A stretch of 64,000 nt of DNA, taken from Corylus avellana. Lineage: Eukaryota > Streptophyta > Magnoliopsida > Fagales > Betulaceae. The position numbers were made by a program, and so were the translations under genes. Where the stretch lies: positions 20,249,841 through 20,313,840 of the forward strand of contig NC_081541.1 of assembly GCF_901000735.1 (NCBI RefSeq). The letters are read 5' to 3'. This document shows, piece after piece, positions 10,437 through 21,321 of the stretch (positions are counted from its first letter, which is position 1; every line of letters begins with the position of its first letter). Under the pieces are notes generated by a model that saw only the letters and a program-made list of their open reading frames with translations, searched no databases and was not told where the DNA came from.

Positions 10437-11504
10437 ATATTGCTAGTCCATTAGCAATACGAAACTAAAAACAAAATGAAAAACAGAAAGCAAAAAGATA
10501 AATCAATCTTTCCTGAGATGTAGGATTGCATTTAACATATACAACAACAAGCCTTTTAAACCCCTAGGCATTCCCTAGAGGATGAGGGAAGTCTCATGAG
10601 GGTTTTCCAGAAATGTTACCCACAAACATTATGCACAAGTTATGTTATCCAAAATTCAAGTGTCACTCAAAACCATGATTTTCATTCATTGGCAAGTTTA
10701 AAAAGACAAACTCCATCTTCACAATGAATTGGAATTTTAGAGTCTAGTTACTTACAAAAGATAAGCTAAGTCATCACAAGTTCGAGACAGTGTAAAGTGA
10801 ACTAGCACATAAATATGAAGTTTCCAATTAATTCCAATGTGCAAAGTCTCAATATCTCAAAGTTCACTGAAATTCCCATCATAATGAATATCTATGGCAT
10901 AACTTTCTTTTTCTTCGTTTTCACTCAGGTTGTGCAATGTATGATTCCCTTAAGCTTTCTAATCAACTCCTGTAATGAGTGTTAGGCCAATGACTCTCAA
11001 ACCAGATGGTTTTAGGGCATTAGGTGTAGAGACACCCCTAAGAATCTACTAACTTGAGTTAAAAAGGCTACGAAACTAAACTAACCATGACATTAACCAA
11101 ATCAAAATTCTTCTTTTTATTTTTATTTTTTTTCAAATAAATAAACAAACACACAAAACAAATAACATGAAATTGGGACAAAGTGTGTGTGAACAACATG
11201 TGTGCCCATACCCCCAAACTTAAATGACACATTGTCCCCAATGTGTCTAAATTAAGGAAAGAGTGTACCTGGGACATGGACGACATAGTCTTAGGAAGCA
11301 TGGCTCATGGCACACCCCCAAACTTGGATCGAAGCAGACTTGTCCCTGCAAAATAAGAAAACACAAAAACAAGTAAAAAGAAACAAAACTAAAGATAAAT
11401 AAAAAGATTAACGTAAAACACACAAAACAAAATAAAAAGATAAACTATGAGGTGCCTCCCATGAGCGCTAAGTTTAACGTCTTTAGCCAGACGGTGGTCC
11501 CTGC
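10437..11504 (-). other. 3' untranslated region of env-type element (copy 1)
   Basis: Non-coding region with the shared blocks: CCCTAGAGGATGAG (about 10565-10585), the palindrome GACACATTGTCCCCAATGTG (11226-11245) flanked by a second polypurine-like tract (minus TTAAGTTTGGGGGTATGGG, 11204-11222), and GTGCCTCCCATGAGCGCTAAG (about 11451-11471) just after the stop of the env-like ORF. Confidence 0.65.
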
Positions 11505-12624
11505 TCAATGTTGTCCAGAAGATGATGCTCCTATTGGTGGTGGCGAACGTCTGAGAATGGACTGCATCAATTCTTCTAAGGTAGCTAATCTTTGATCCAT
11601 TAGGACTTTATCTTCCTGAGCCTCCTTTCTTTGATTAGCCAACTCTTTCTGAAGGCCCGCCATTTCTTCACTAAGTGAGCGGTACTGTGCTGCATGAAAA
11701 ATGATCGGGGCCTCCTCCTTTACTGCTTCTGGCTCAGCGGCTGGTTCATCTTCTGCCATTGGCTCGGCCTCGCTTGCTTCCGCACCAGTTGCTGGTGCTG
11801 GAGGTGCCCGGGGCATATGGGAGCAACTCTTGTTCCATTGGTGAATACCAAAGATGGGAGTAGTAGTGACTAGCTCATCAGCTGCGGTGCCCTTCATACC
11901 TTTCTTCTGGAGGATGTAGGTGATTAAGTATATGGGAAAGGCAACCCCCATGAGTGTGTGGACTCCTCTCCTCGAATGTGTACTCCATTCAAAAATTTGT
12001 GAATTTGGTTCCAAATGATATCGGGAATGGAATACCAGGCATCTTTATGGAAGGCGTAGAGGGTTTGGAGAAATTGATCCCGCCTCTGAGTCTTGTGCCT
12101 CAAGGAAAAGGCATTACGGTGCAATATGGAGTCCACAAACCAGAGCCATTGAGGTAGCTTGGAGCGGCTGCCAGCATTATGATGGGCATCGGCATATTGC
12201 CCTTGGCACATGTCCTCAATGATTTCCACCATATAGAATCTGGGCGGTTGCTTGGCAAGCTGTGCTGTTTCTGGAGGGTGCTCATCATTGCATTGAAGTA
12301 CAGTGGCAATGCCGGCCCTTGTCACTTCAATAGCTTGGCCTTGCACTTTGGAAGAGAGGGCAGCCGGCTTGTCGCATGGGACAAGCGGGCATAGAACTCG
12401 ATCACCAATTTTTTGTAGGCAGTGGAGGTGACCGGCTTGAAAAGCTTCTTGAGCCCCCGACACTTGAATTCGGTGACTGCCCATTGAGTTGCCTCAAGAT
12501 TTTGAAAGTCTTCACGAATGGCGAAGGTGGTCTCAAATAGCAGCTCCCGCTCCTCAAAAGTGGGCGGGGGAGAAATGGCTTGGGTATCGGACCCTTGGGA
12601 GGACGAAGCTCAAGTTCTTGGCAT
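11505..12624 (-). pseudogene. Athila env-like ORF (copy 1), interrupted
   Basis: The extra ORF found 3' of pol in Athila elements, usually annotated as a 'putative plant transposon protein' domain. Its role is unproven. The start is set at the ATG of MPRT (12622-12624) by match to the copies at 24801 and 31702. Landmarks are FAIREDFQ, LWFVDSILHRNAFSLRHK, FLQTLYAFHKDAWYSIPD, STHSWGLPFPY and PIFGIHQWNKSCSHM. An Ala/Glu-rich tail follows, then a coiled-coil-like heptad stretch (EEMAGLQKELANQRKEAQED). A TGA four codons after the start and frame changes at about 12390 and 11930 inactivate it. No signal peptide or convincing membrane anchor is visible, so a true envelope role is not supported. Confidence 0.8.
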
Positions 12625-13205
12625 GATGAGCTTGATTGGGGACTTTTGTCGAACACCTGGTGTGCACTAGAGATAGCCAAAATTGCAAAACAAAGCAACT
12701 CCGCTCAAAACCCCCTGCAAAAACACCAAAATCCAACCACAAGAAAGCAATGTGGGTGGATGAACACCTACAATTGCAGAAATATGAGAAAAAAAAAAGT
12801 TGGAGAAGTGATTGGCGTTGGGGTGTTGATGGGAATGGGGAACGAGGTGTAAAGTAGAGGTGGTGAAAAGTTGGTGGTATGGTTGCCGGAGGAGAGAACC
12901 GTGTGGTGGCTGTGTGGTAGAGGTGGTGAAAAACGGTGGAGGAGTGGTGGAAAACGGTGGAGGAGTGCCGGAGGTGGGTGCTTGGAGAAGAAAAATATGT
13001 GGGGTGTGGGGGGAAAGTGACCTAAAATAGGTCACGTGGTGTGCTGTCCGAGTGCGCTCGATCGCATTCGGACAGCAGTGTGTGTGTTGTGGATGATGTG
13101 CAATCGAGCGCACCCAAGATGCGATTGATCGCAGTAACAGAATGTTCAAAGCCAAAATTCGATTACTGCGATCGATCGCAACAAGTATGCGATCGATTGT
13201 AAAAA
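12625..13205 (-). other. Leader upstream of the env-like ORF (copy 1, divergent)
   Basis: Homologous to the leader at 24802-25400 but clearly more divergent than the rest of the duplication, although landmarks persist (CACCTGGTGTGCACT, AATGTGGGTGGATGAACACC, GACCTAAAATAGGTCACGTG). It ends in a palindrome cluster and a short TA run at 13215-13232. The change in similarity marks a crossover or gene-conversion boundary. Confidence 0.55.
13045..13200. repeat. CGATCG palindrome cluster
   Basis: Contains GTGCGCTCGATCGCAT, GTGCAATCGAGCGCAC, GATGCGATTGATCGCA, CTGCGATCGATCGCAA and TATGCGATCGATTG. They are spaced irregularly by 10-40 bases. The equivalent cluster of element C is at 31055-31270. Confidence 0.7.
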
Positions 13206-13214
13206 CAGAATATA

Positions 13215-13232
13215 ATATATATATATATATAT
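13215..13232. repeat. Short TA microsatellite
   Basis: A run of (TA) units between the env leader and the degenerate GATCGATC repeat, followed by a T-rich stretch. It marks the edge of recognisable retrotransposon sequence. Confidence 0.7.
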
Positions 13233-13259
13233 TTTTTTATTTTTTTTTTATTTTTTAAT

Positions 13260-14215
13260 TTCTATTGCATAATGTACAACAACTTCGATAGTGATACAAT
13301 CAAATGATAGGATCAAGAGACAATCAAAATTGAAACAATTGAAATTAAAGGTTCGTTCAAACATCCGTTTAATCAAGTACATTTGTTCAATCAATCATGA
13401 TAGGATCAAATGATCGATCAAACTTGAAACAATTGAAATTGAAGGCTTGATCGAATATCCGATCAATCATAATGAATTAGTTCGATTGATCGTGATAAGG
13501 TCAAATGATTGAAACAATTGAAATTGAAGGTTTGATCAAATATCCGATCAGTTATAATGAATTAGTTCGATTGATCGTGATAAGATCAAATGATTGAAAC
13601 AATTGAAATTGAATGTTTGATCAGACATCCGATTGGTCCTACCTAGTGCATTCATTCGATCGATCGTGGTAAGATCAAATGATTGAACAAAATTCAAACA
13701 AATTAAATGTTCGATCGAACATTGAATTGAAGTCTAAGCATTTTATATTATATTAGTGCATTACTTAAATTGATCGGGATACAATCAATAAAACTTGACA
13801 TGATTGAAGGTTCAATCAAACATCTGATAAAATCAATTCCGATCGATACTATTACATATTAGTCTGATCGATCGTAATGGGATCAAATGTTCGATCAAAC
13901 ATCCGGTTGATCATAATGAATTAGTTCGATCGATCGTGATATGATTAAATGATCGATCAAACATCTGATCGATCCTAATAAATTAGTTCGATTGATCGCA
14001 TTAGGATCAATCGTTCGATCAAACATCTGATCAATCATAATGAATTAGTTTGATTGATCGTGATAGAATCAAATGTCTGATCGATCCTACTGAATTAGTT
14101 CGATTGACTGTGGTATAATCAATTGATAGATCAAATTGGATACAATTGAAGGTTCAATCGAACATTCAATTGAACTGTTAGCTTTTTATATTATCTTAGT
14201 GCCTTAGTTATATTG
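13260..14215. repeat. Degenerate GATCGATC-rich tandem repeat
   Basis: Units of roughly 60-90 bases repeat about a dozen times. Each combines AATGAATTAGTTCGATTGAT, CGTGATAAGATCAAATGAT, GAAACAATTGAAATTGAAGG and TTGATCAAACATCCGATC. Clear unit landmarks fall near 13476, 13557, 13640, 13850, 13915, 13977, 14038 and 14090. No coding potential. It resembles no retrotransposon part elsewhere in the window, although its CGATCGATCG core echoes the LTR palindromes. Confidence 0.75.
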
Positions 14216-14697
14216 ATCTTATATTATCTTTGGATTTTGTATTATTTTATAATTAATTATAAGATAAATATCAACTTAATGATCTTTATCATAAAAATTT
14301 ATTAAACAGAAATTTTTAGTTAATATTATAAGAGAAAAATTTAAAATAAATAAATAAATAAATAAAAATGAAAAAATTGGAAGTATATTTTTTTTTTAGA
14401 AAAATATAAAAAAGCCACCCAAAGTACCAGTCGTTTGCAATATAACTCTCCAATGTTCAAAAGATACTAAAGTAGCCTCCCGAACTACCAAATTGTATAA
14501 AAATGCCACTTATTTTTAATATTCCTATAATACCCCTATTATTTTAACAAATAAATAATAAAATAATTGAAAAAAAAAAACAAAACAATTTTTAAAAAAA
14601 ATACAAGAAAACCAATGGGTGAATAAAAACAAAAAAAGAAAATGTTTTTTTGGAATAAATAGTAAATAATTAATAATTGTAGTTGGCATAAATTACA
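14216..14697. other. AT-rich intergenic DNA ending at the assembly gap
   Basis: Very AT-rich with A runs and (AAAT)n. The stretch 14410-14560 (GCCACCCAAAGTACCAG, GCCTCCCGAACTACC, AATGCCACTT, ATACCCCTATT) resembles one end of plant MITE-like repeats, but the partner end would lie in the gap. Nothing coding is seen. Confidence 0.5.
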
Positions 14698-14797
14698 NNN
14701 NNNNNNNNNNNNNNNNNNNNNNNNNNNNNNNNNNNNNNNNNNNNNNNNNNNNNNNNNNNNNNNNNNNNNNNNNNNNNNNNNNNNNNNNNNNNNNNNN
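14698..14797. other. Assembly gap (100 N)
   Basis: Exactly 100 undetermined bases, the usual placeholder for a gap of unknown size. It cuts integrase of the second gag-pol copy, so the missing integrase C-terminus, 3' UTR and 3' LTR of that copy may be hidden here. Confidence 0.98.
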
Positions 14798-15660
14798 AAA
14801 TTCTCTTAATCTCATGATTTGAAATCTCCACTTGTCCACTCTTTTGTGGATGATAAGGGGTGGAAACTTTATGCGTGATGAAATACTTCTTCATCAGCTG
14901 ATCAAAACTCATGTTGCAAAAATGCTTGCCCCCATCACTTATGATTGCTCGAGGTGTACCAAAATGAGCAAAGATAGTGTCCTTTAAAAATTAGACTACA
15001 ACTCTGTGGTCATTGGTCTTGCGTGCAACAACCTCCACCCATTTGGACACGTAGTCCACAGCAACAAGGATATAGAGGAAACCAAAGGAGTTCGGAAAAG
15101 GTCCCATAAAATCAATGCCCCACACATAAAAAATCTCGACAATTAGAATGGAGTTGAGGGGCATCATATTCCTCCTAGAGATACTCCTTAGCTTCTGGCA
15201 ACACCTACATGCGGCATAGTATGCATGAGAATCATAGAACAGGGTAGGCCAATAAAATCCACATTGCAAAATCTTCCTAGCGGTCTTGTTAGCATTGAAA
15301 TGGCCTCTATAGGCTTGATCATGACAAAAAGAGATAACATTGGATTGGTCATGCTCAGGAATACACCTCTTAATGATCTGATCGAGACAATACTTGAACA
15401 GATAAGGATCTTCCCAAAGGAAGTACTTCACCATGGCCATAAACTTGGATTTATCTTGTCGCCCCAATGCAAGGGCATTTGGTTGGTGACAAGATAGTTT
15501 ACTGTACCAACAAACCATGGTGCAGTTGTGAGAGTAATATGCATCAATTGCTCATCAGGGAAGGTCTCAGAGATGGGGGTGGCATCTTCAGCAAAATCTA
15601 CAGTCAACCTCGACAGATGATCAGACACCACATTTTTGGAACCCTTCTTATCCCGAATCT
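14798..15660 (-). pseudogene. Integrase of element A (copy 2), cut by the gap
   Basis: Same integrase as copy 1, with the HHCC finger and the catalytic triad at 15111-15113 (Asp), 14934-14936 (Asp) and 14826-14828 (Glu). The C-terminal GPF module lies in or beyond the gap. It has a different premature stop from copy 1: TAA at about 14991-14993, where copy 1 reads CAA (VVVQFLKD). The glutamine codon that is TAG in copy 1 is intact CAG here. The two copies therefore decayed independently from a common functional ancestor. Confidence 0.88.
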
Positions 15661-17051
15661 CTATGCCAAATTCTTGCAACAGCAAGATCCATTGGATGAG
15701 GCGAGATTTAACATCTTTTTAGATAAAAGATACTTCAATGCCGCATGATCTGAATAGATAATGACTTTAGATCCTAGTAAGTAGGATCTAAACTTGTCCA
15801 AAGTAAAAATGACCGTAAGCAATTCCTTTTCAGTTGTGGAGTAGTTGAGTGTCCTGCTTGCATAGAAGATGACGTGGGGGAGTTTATCAACATGCTGCCC
15901 CAAAACAACTCCTACTGCATAATCCGATGGGTCACACATGATCTCAAATGTTAAAACCTAGTTGGGTGTGGACGTCAAAATTCTCTTCAATTCCTCAAAT
16001 GCTTTCTTGTAGTCCTCATCAAATGCAAATGGGGGGTTTCTTAACCAACAACTTGCTCAAGGGCCTGGCGATTTTGCTAAAGTCATGTGTAAATCGCCTG
16101 TAGATCCTGCATGGCTCAAAAATGAACGAACCTCCTTCACTATACGTAGGGGGTGGAAGGTTGGAGATCAAATCCACCTTCACTTTGTCAACCTCAATCC
16201 CATGTTGAGAGATGACGTGCCCCAGTACAATGCCTTGCTTTACCATGAAATGGCATTTCTCTCAATTAAGCACCAGATTCTCCTTGCACTACACTAAGAC
16301 CAAAGTTAGCCGGTGCAAACACTCCTCAAATGATGAACCGAAGAGGGAAAAGTCATCCATGAAAATCTCAAGGAAACGTTCTACCATGTTAGAAAAATAC
16401 TAATCATGCACCGCTAAAAAGTGGCAAGTGCATTGCATAACCCAAAGGGCATGCGACGGTAGACAAACGTCCTAAAAGGACAGGTAAACGTCATCTTCTC
16501 CTGATCTTTGGGGTCCACAAAGACCTGGTGATATCCGAATAACCATCCAAAAAGTAGTAATATTCATGCCTAGCTAAGCGCTCCACCATCTGATCAATGA
16601 ATGGGAGTGGAAAATGATCCTCCTTGGTGGCGGCATTTAGATTGCAGTAGTCTATGCAAACTCTCCATCCTGGTTGAACATGAGTTGGGACCAACTCGTC
16701 ATCCTTGTTCTTGACTACCATCAATCCAGGCCACTTAGGCACTACTTGAATTGGGCTTACCCACTTGCTGTCAGAAATTGGATAGATGATGCCTGCATCC
16801 AATAGCTTAATCACTTCTACTCTCACCACTTCCTGCATAGCTGGGTTAAGCCTTCTCTGTGGCTCCCTCAATGGCTTGGTATTTTCCTCCATATGTATCT
16901 TGTGCATCACCACTGAGGGGCTTATCCCTTTTATGTCTTCAATGGTCCACCTGATAGCTTCCTTGTGCTCTCTCAAAGCATCCAACAACTTATCTTTTAG
17001 AGCACCAACTAAATTAGAAGCTATGATCACAGGCAAAGATTCTGCTGGACC
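15661..17051 (-). pseudogene. Reverse transcriptase and RNase H of element A (copy 2)
   Basis: RNase H (CDPSDYAVGVVLGQ to SDHAALKYLL, 15661-15939) and RT, with FMDDF at 16349-16363. The RT N-terminal half is an uninterrupted 181-residue frame here (17036-16491), including YPISDSKW, GWRVCIDYCNLNAA and FLDGYSD. It is therefore less damaged than copy 1. The frameshift in the thumb region (about 16110-16160) and the stop at about 16386-16388 are shared with copy 1 and predate the duplication. Confidence 0.9.
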
Positions 17052-18001
17052 GAGGAACTTATTCTTGAGGTTATCCGGTAAAGGCTAAAGTTCCTTCTTG
17101 AGAGGCTCGGGTACTGATGCCTCCTCCTTCTCACTACTCACCAGAGGAGCATTCTCCAAACTCACTTTTGCCTACTCAAGTAACTTGTCTAAATCCAAAT
17201 CATCTCCAAACTGAGCTAGGCATGCTTCCAGGGGGTCCTCCATGCTTGATTCTTCAACAATGTCCTCCATGATCTCCTCTATCAATCATACATTTCTTAC
17301 TTCATCAAATTCTAGTGGTTGCTTGCTGATATGAAAGATATTCAGCTTCACTGTCATATTTCCAAAGGAGATCTTCATTACCGCCGTCCTTCAATTTATT
17401 AGGGCGTTAGCTGTATCTAGGATTGGTCACCCTAGAATTACTGGTATTTGAATCCCAACATTTGGAATTGGCTCTGTGTCTAGCTAGCACAGTGAAAATC
17501 CATGGGGAAATAAAATTTATCCACCTTAATCAAGACATCCTTGATTATTCCCCATGGAACCTTCACTACCGGTCAACCAATTGGAGTGTCATCAATGTGG
17601 GCTTTAATTCACATAACCCCAACTGTAAGTAGACTGAGTAGGGCAAAAGATGTACATTCGCGCAGAGATCCAATAACGCCCTCTCAATACGACTGACTCC
17701 GATCATGCAAGAGATAGTAGGACACCTAGGGTCCTTGTACTTGATGGGCAACTTGTATTGCAGGGTTGAGCTAACATGCTCGGTCAAGAATGCCTTCTGT
17801 GGGACATTTGTCTTCCTCTTGACAGTTATCAAGTCCTTCAAGAACTTGGCATATTACGACACTTGCCGGATGGCATCCAAAAATTGGATATTGATTTGGA
17901 CTTGCTTGAATACCTCAAGAATGTCCTCAAACTTCCCTCCTTTCTTAGGTGCTTGCAACCTTTCAGGGTAAGGTGCTTTAGGCACAAATGACCTAGGAAG
18001 G
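17052..18001 (-). pseudogene. Protease and PR-RT linker of element A (copy 2)
   Basis: Same layout as copy 1 with a longer open frame (17841-17566), beginning KDLITVKRKTNVPQKAFLTE. The active site reads LLDLCANVHLLP instead of LLDLGASVHLLP. The glycine and serine next to the catalytic aspartate are changed, so this protease would be expected to be inactive. One acidic EDPLEACLAQFGDDLDLDK unit lies in the linker (about 17176-17250). Confidence 0.85.
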
Positions 18002-19504
18002 TCCTCAACAGTTGGTGTTCCTTTAGATGGCTCAGCATCTCTCTTCTCCTTGTTGCCACACTCTTGCCCTTGTGGCACAGTTGGGTTCTCTTCAGGCAGA
18101 ACCACTTGATTGTCCACTTGTCTCCCTGACCTTAGTGTGACAATTGATTGCACCTGCTCCTGCCCGTGCGCAAGTTCCAAAGAACTTCCAACCGCATACT
18201 ATCCCTTCAGGTTGGGCATAGGCTAACTAGGGAACTTTCCCTTCTCTCTTCACCCAAGTGACTTGCGATTTCACCCATCTGACTCTTTAGCTTGGCAATT
18301 GCTTGGGTGTTTACCATTGTTGCGCTCCTCACTTCACTGATGGATTGGCTGATCATCTTCATGAAATCCATACAGTTTCCTCTAATGATTGTGAAATCGA
18401 CGCTGGCGCTTGAGTGGGAGCGTGGTAAGAAGGTGATGGCGCTGGCTGGGCCGAGCAACCATGAGTCGGAACCAGTGGAAGAAATCTGGGAGGGTATTGA
18501 TTGTGAGAATGATGAGGGGCTCCTCCCTGATTCACCGGTTGGTTTTGCTTTCATGAGAAATTAGGGTGGTTCCGCCACACTGGATTGTATGTCTCAGAGT
18601 ATGGTCCATTTGACTGCTTCCTATAGTTGTTGAAAGCGTTCACTTGTTCCATAGGATACTCGGCAAAAGCCAACATATATGGACAATTCTGTGCTAAATG
18701 CATAGGACTAGCATAGATGGAATAGCTATCAACATTGAAAGTGTTGATAGCATTAATGGACTGGCCCACAGCGAGAGCGTCGATCTTCTTGGTAAGGGCA
18801 TCTATCTTTATCCTCAAATCAGTGTCCTCCTTAATCTCATAGATGCCTCCTTTCTTGGGAGCATGAGTGGACCAGTCTTGACAACTCGAAAAATCCCACT
18901 GCTGTGAGTTGTCAGACAACTTCTCTAATGCATTATACGCTTCATTCCCTGTCAGACTTAAAAATGCCCCTCTGTTCATTGACTCGATCATGCTACGATT
19001 GGATTGAGTCAATCCTTGGTAGAAGAACTGAACGAGTCTCCACTTCTCATATCCTTGCGGAGGGCACTTTATCAGTAGATCCTTAAAATGTTCCCAACTC
19101 TTAGAGAACTTCTTATCTTCCTCCTGAGTGAAAGAGCTAATTTCCTTACTGCTCTCATTCACTTTTGACGTTGGGAAGAACTTGTTGTAAAACTTGCTCA
19201 ACAAGATCTCCCAAGATGTAATGGATCCGGGCGTGTTGGGGTCCAACAATGGCCTAGCTTTATCGTGTAGTGAGAAAGGGAAGAGTCTAAGGTGGACAGA
19301 CTCTTCAGAGAAATTCTAAAATTTGAAGGTGGCACAAATGTCCTTGAATTTCTTTACATGATTGTAAGGATTTTCAAGTTCCAGGCCATGGAAGTATGGC
19401 TTCAAATCGAATTGGGCGGCATTGGTTGGTGGCAACACTATGTACGAAGGGGAGTTTGTCGCAACTGGTGCGAACAAATCCCTAAGCGAAGTGGTGTAGT
19501 CCAT
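18002..19504 (-). pseudogene. Second gag domain of element A (copy 2)
   Basis: Capsid-type gag domain as in copy 1 with the same Cys-to-Tyr zinc-knuckle decay (18683-18724), so that change predates the duplication. The N-terminal 62 residues (19504-19316) are separated from the 232-residue remainder (19249-18551) by a TAG at 19315-19317, where copy 1 has TTG. The gag-PR spacer TLRSGR follows at about 18126-18146, within a frame that continues into EDLPRSFVPKAPYPERL. Confidence 0.85.
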
Positions 19505-20795
19505 GATAAGCGCTGATCTCCTGTTGAGATTTCATTATCTCTTGGTGAGCTTTTAGAGTCTGATTCGTCTCACTCATAAGGTTCCATATCTTCTCTTGAA
19601 AGTGAGAATCCAACCGAGGGGCTAGTGTGGCCTGATAGCTGTGGAGGCCGGTATGTGGAAGAAGGTTGATAGGGTTGCCTGTTAGATTGAGCTTGATTGT
19701 GCAACCCAGGAGCTTGGGCCTTCCGTGAGAAGTTTGGATGATTTCTCCACCCTGGGTTATAAGTATTGGACTACGGATCATTACCTGGTTGGGAGAATGT
19801 TGCATTGACCTGCTCATTAGAAACATTAGCATAATTTCTAGCAGTAGGATGGTCACTCATATGATGCATAGGACTAGAACAAAATGAGCATGGTTCAGGC
19901 TATGTGTGCATGTGAGCAGAATTAGGTGCAAGACCAACAACCATCAATTGATCTAACTTCCTAGTGATAGCATCAACTAGGAAGAGATCGTCGGTCTTTG
20001 GTTCTTTAGGTGCGGGTGCCCTATGTCTAGTGGAAGCATGATGAATAGAATTTCTACTCAAATTTTCAAACAGGGCCCATGCTTTATCCTCACTCTTTAA
20101 CATAAATGTCCCCCCATAGGATGCGTCTACCATTTGTCTATGAGGCTCGGTCAAGCCATCATAGAAGCTTTGCACAAGCTGCCATTTCGGGACAGCATGG
20201 TGTGGACATGATCTAAGAAGGTCCCTCAGTCTCTTCCAGGTCTCATGGAATTCCTCGCCCTTATATTGGGAAATACTTGTGATAGCTCTCCTATTGTCAT
20301 TTGTCTTTCCTATGGGAAAATACTTTTTAAGAAATTCTTGTTGCAATTCAGCCCAAGAAGTAATGGAATTGGGTGCTAAGGAACTAAACCAATGTTCGGC
20401 TCTCTCCTTGAGGGAGAAAGGAAAGAGACGCATCCTTAGAGCATCCTCAGTGAATCCAGTCAATTTAATGGTGGAACAAATTGCTAAGAATTCATTGAGG
20501 AAGTCATAAGGATTTTCATTGCTAAGCCCTAAGAAAGATGGTAGACTTTGTATAGTGCTAGGCTTAATCTCATAGTGGGCTACCGTAATGTCCGGCAGCC
20601 TGAGACATGTGGGGGAAGTGTGTGTGGTGGGAGATAGTGATCTCTCAAAGCCACAGGGTTACCATTGCCCATGGTCTCAGTGGTGTGCTCTCTTGGCAAA
20701 TTAGAATTCCTTTCGGCTCTAAGTTGTCTAAGAGTGTGCTCAATGTCGGGGTCATAAGCAATTAAAGGCAAAGACAAAGAAAGGCAACCCAACAT
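19505..20795 (-). pseudogene. First gag domain of element A (copy 2)
   Basis: The capsid core is open for 187 residues here (20463-19900): MRLFPFSLKERAEHW, ITSWAELQQEFLKKYFP, FHETWKRLRDLLRSCPHH and WQLVQSFYDGLTE. The N-terminal part starts at the ATG at 20795 (IAYDPDIEHTLRQLRAER), with a frame break between about 20580 and 20470. The knuckle CSFCSSPMHHMSDH (19849-19890) has His at the fourth ligand position, where copy 1 has Tyr. It is the better preserved of the two copies. Confidence 0.82.
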
Positions 20796-20970
20796 AAACT
20801 AAAATAGAAATAACAATAAAATAAAATAAAATAAAAAACTAACACAGAAAGTTAAAGCTCACAAACAGCCCAAACGTGTGTTGGAAATTCGGTGCTGCAG
20901 TTGCTGGAAACTAGCAAGTTTGCACAGGTGCGCTCGATCGCACTGCTGATGCTAGGTAGTATTGGGTACA
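20796..20970 (-). other. Truncated 5' leader of element A (copy 2)
   Basis: Same as in copy 1, including the missing tRNA-Asp primer site. It has one intact palindrome GTGCGCTCGATCGCAC (about 20928-20943), where copy 1 reads CGATTGCAC, a CpG transition. Confidence 0.6.
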
Positions 20971-21321
20971 ACAATTACACACTAAGCTAGAGTGTAGAGT
21001 AATTCTCCTTCTATAGGCATGGCCTATCAAACCCTTTTAATCATGTGTCAGTTAAAACTGTTGTATAACAATCATTTATATAATCCCTAAAAATATGAAT
21101 GATACAGTTTAATCAATACAAAAAGCATTCTAAGACAAGAGAAGAATTTCATAATGATTGAATATAAACATTAAAGATAAATTCTCATAATTATACAACC
21201 ATCACACATATAGAAAAACCAAAATTAAAATACAATTAAACCATTGTTACTTAGAAAGGGCTATATCAACACCCTATTACAAGTTTAGCCGCTCATCGTT
21301 CTGCTAGAATGGCCTCCTGCC
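20971..21321 (-). repeat. Internal fragment of LTR2 (copy 2)
   Basis: Second copy of the LTR2 middle segment with the same abrupt switch to LTR1 (GGCCTCCTGCC|ATGTTCAATACG). The junction therefore existed before the duplication. Confidence 0.7.

Larger units (their letters stand above)
2627..12640. repeat. Copy 1 of a large near-identical duplication (offset 12,171 bp)
   Basis: Every ORF boundary in this block recurs 12,171 bases to the right (for example 3296/15467, 5395/17566, 8409/20580), with only scattered substitutions until a 6-bp difference at about 11790/23965 shifts the offset to 12,177. Similarity drops sharply after about 12,600-12,640, inside and just upstream of the env-like gene. 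The left edge of the shared block is unknown because copy 2 starts exactly at the assembly gap. Confidence 0.9.

Noticed and set aside
13260..14215. Array-like repeats that might suggest CRISPR
   Set aside because: Units are degenerate, of variable length, without constant spacers or a leader, in a plant retrotransposon context. It is a decayed tandem repeat.
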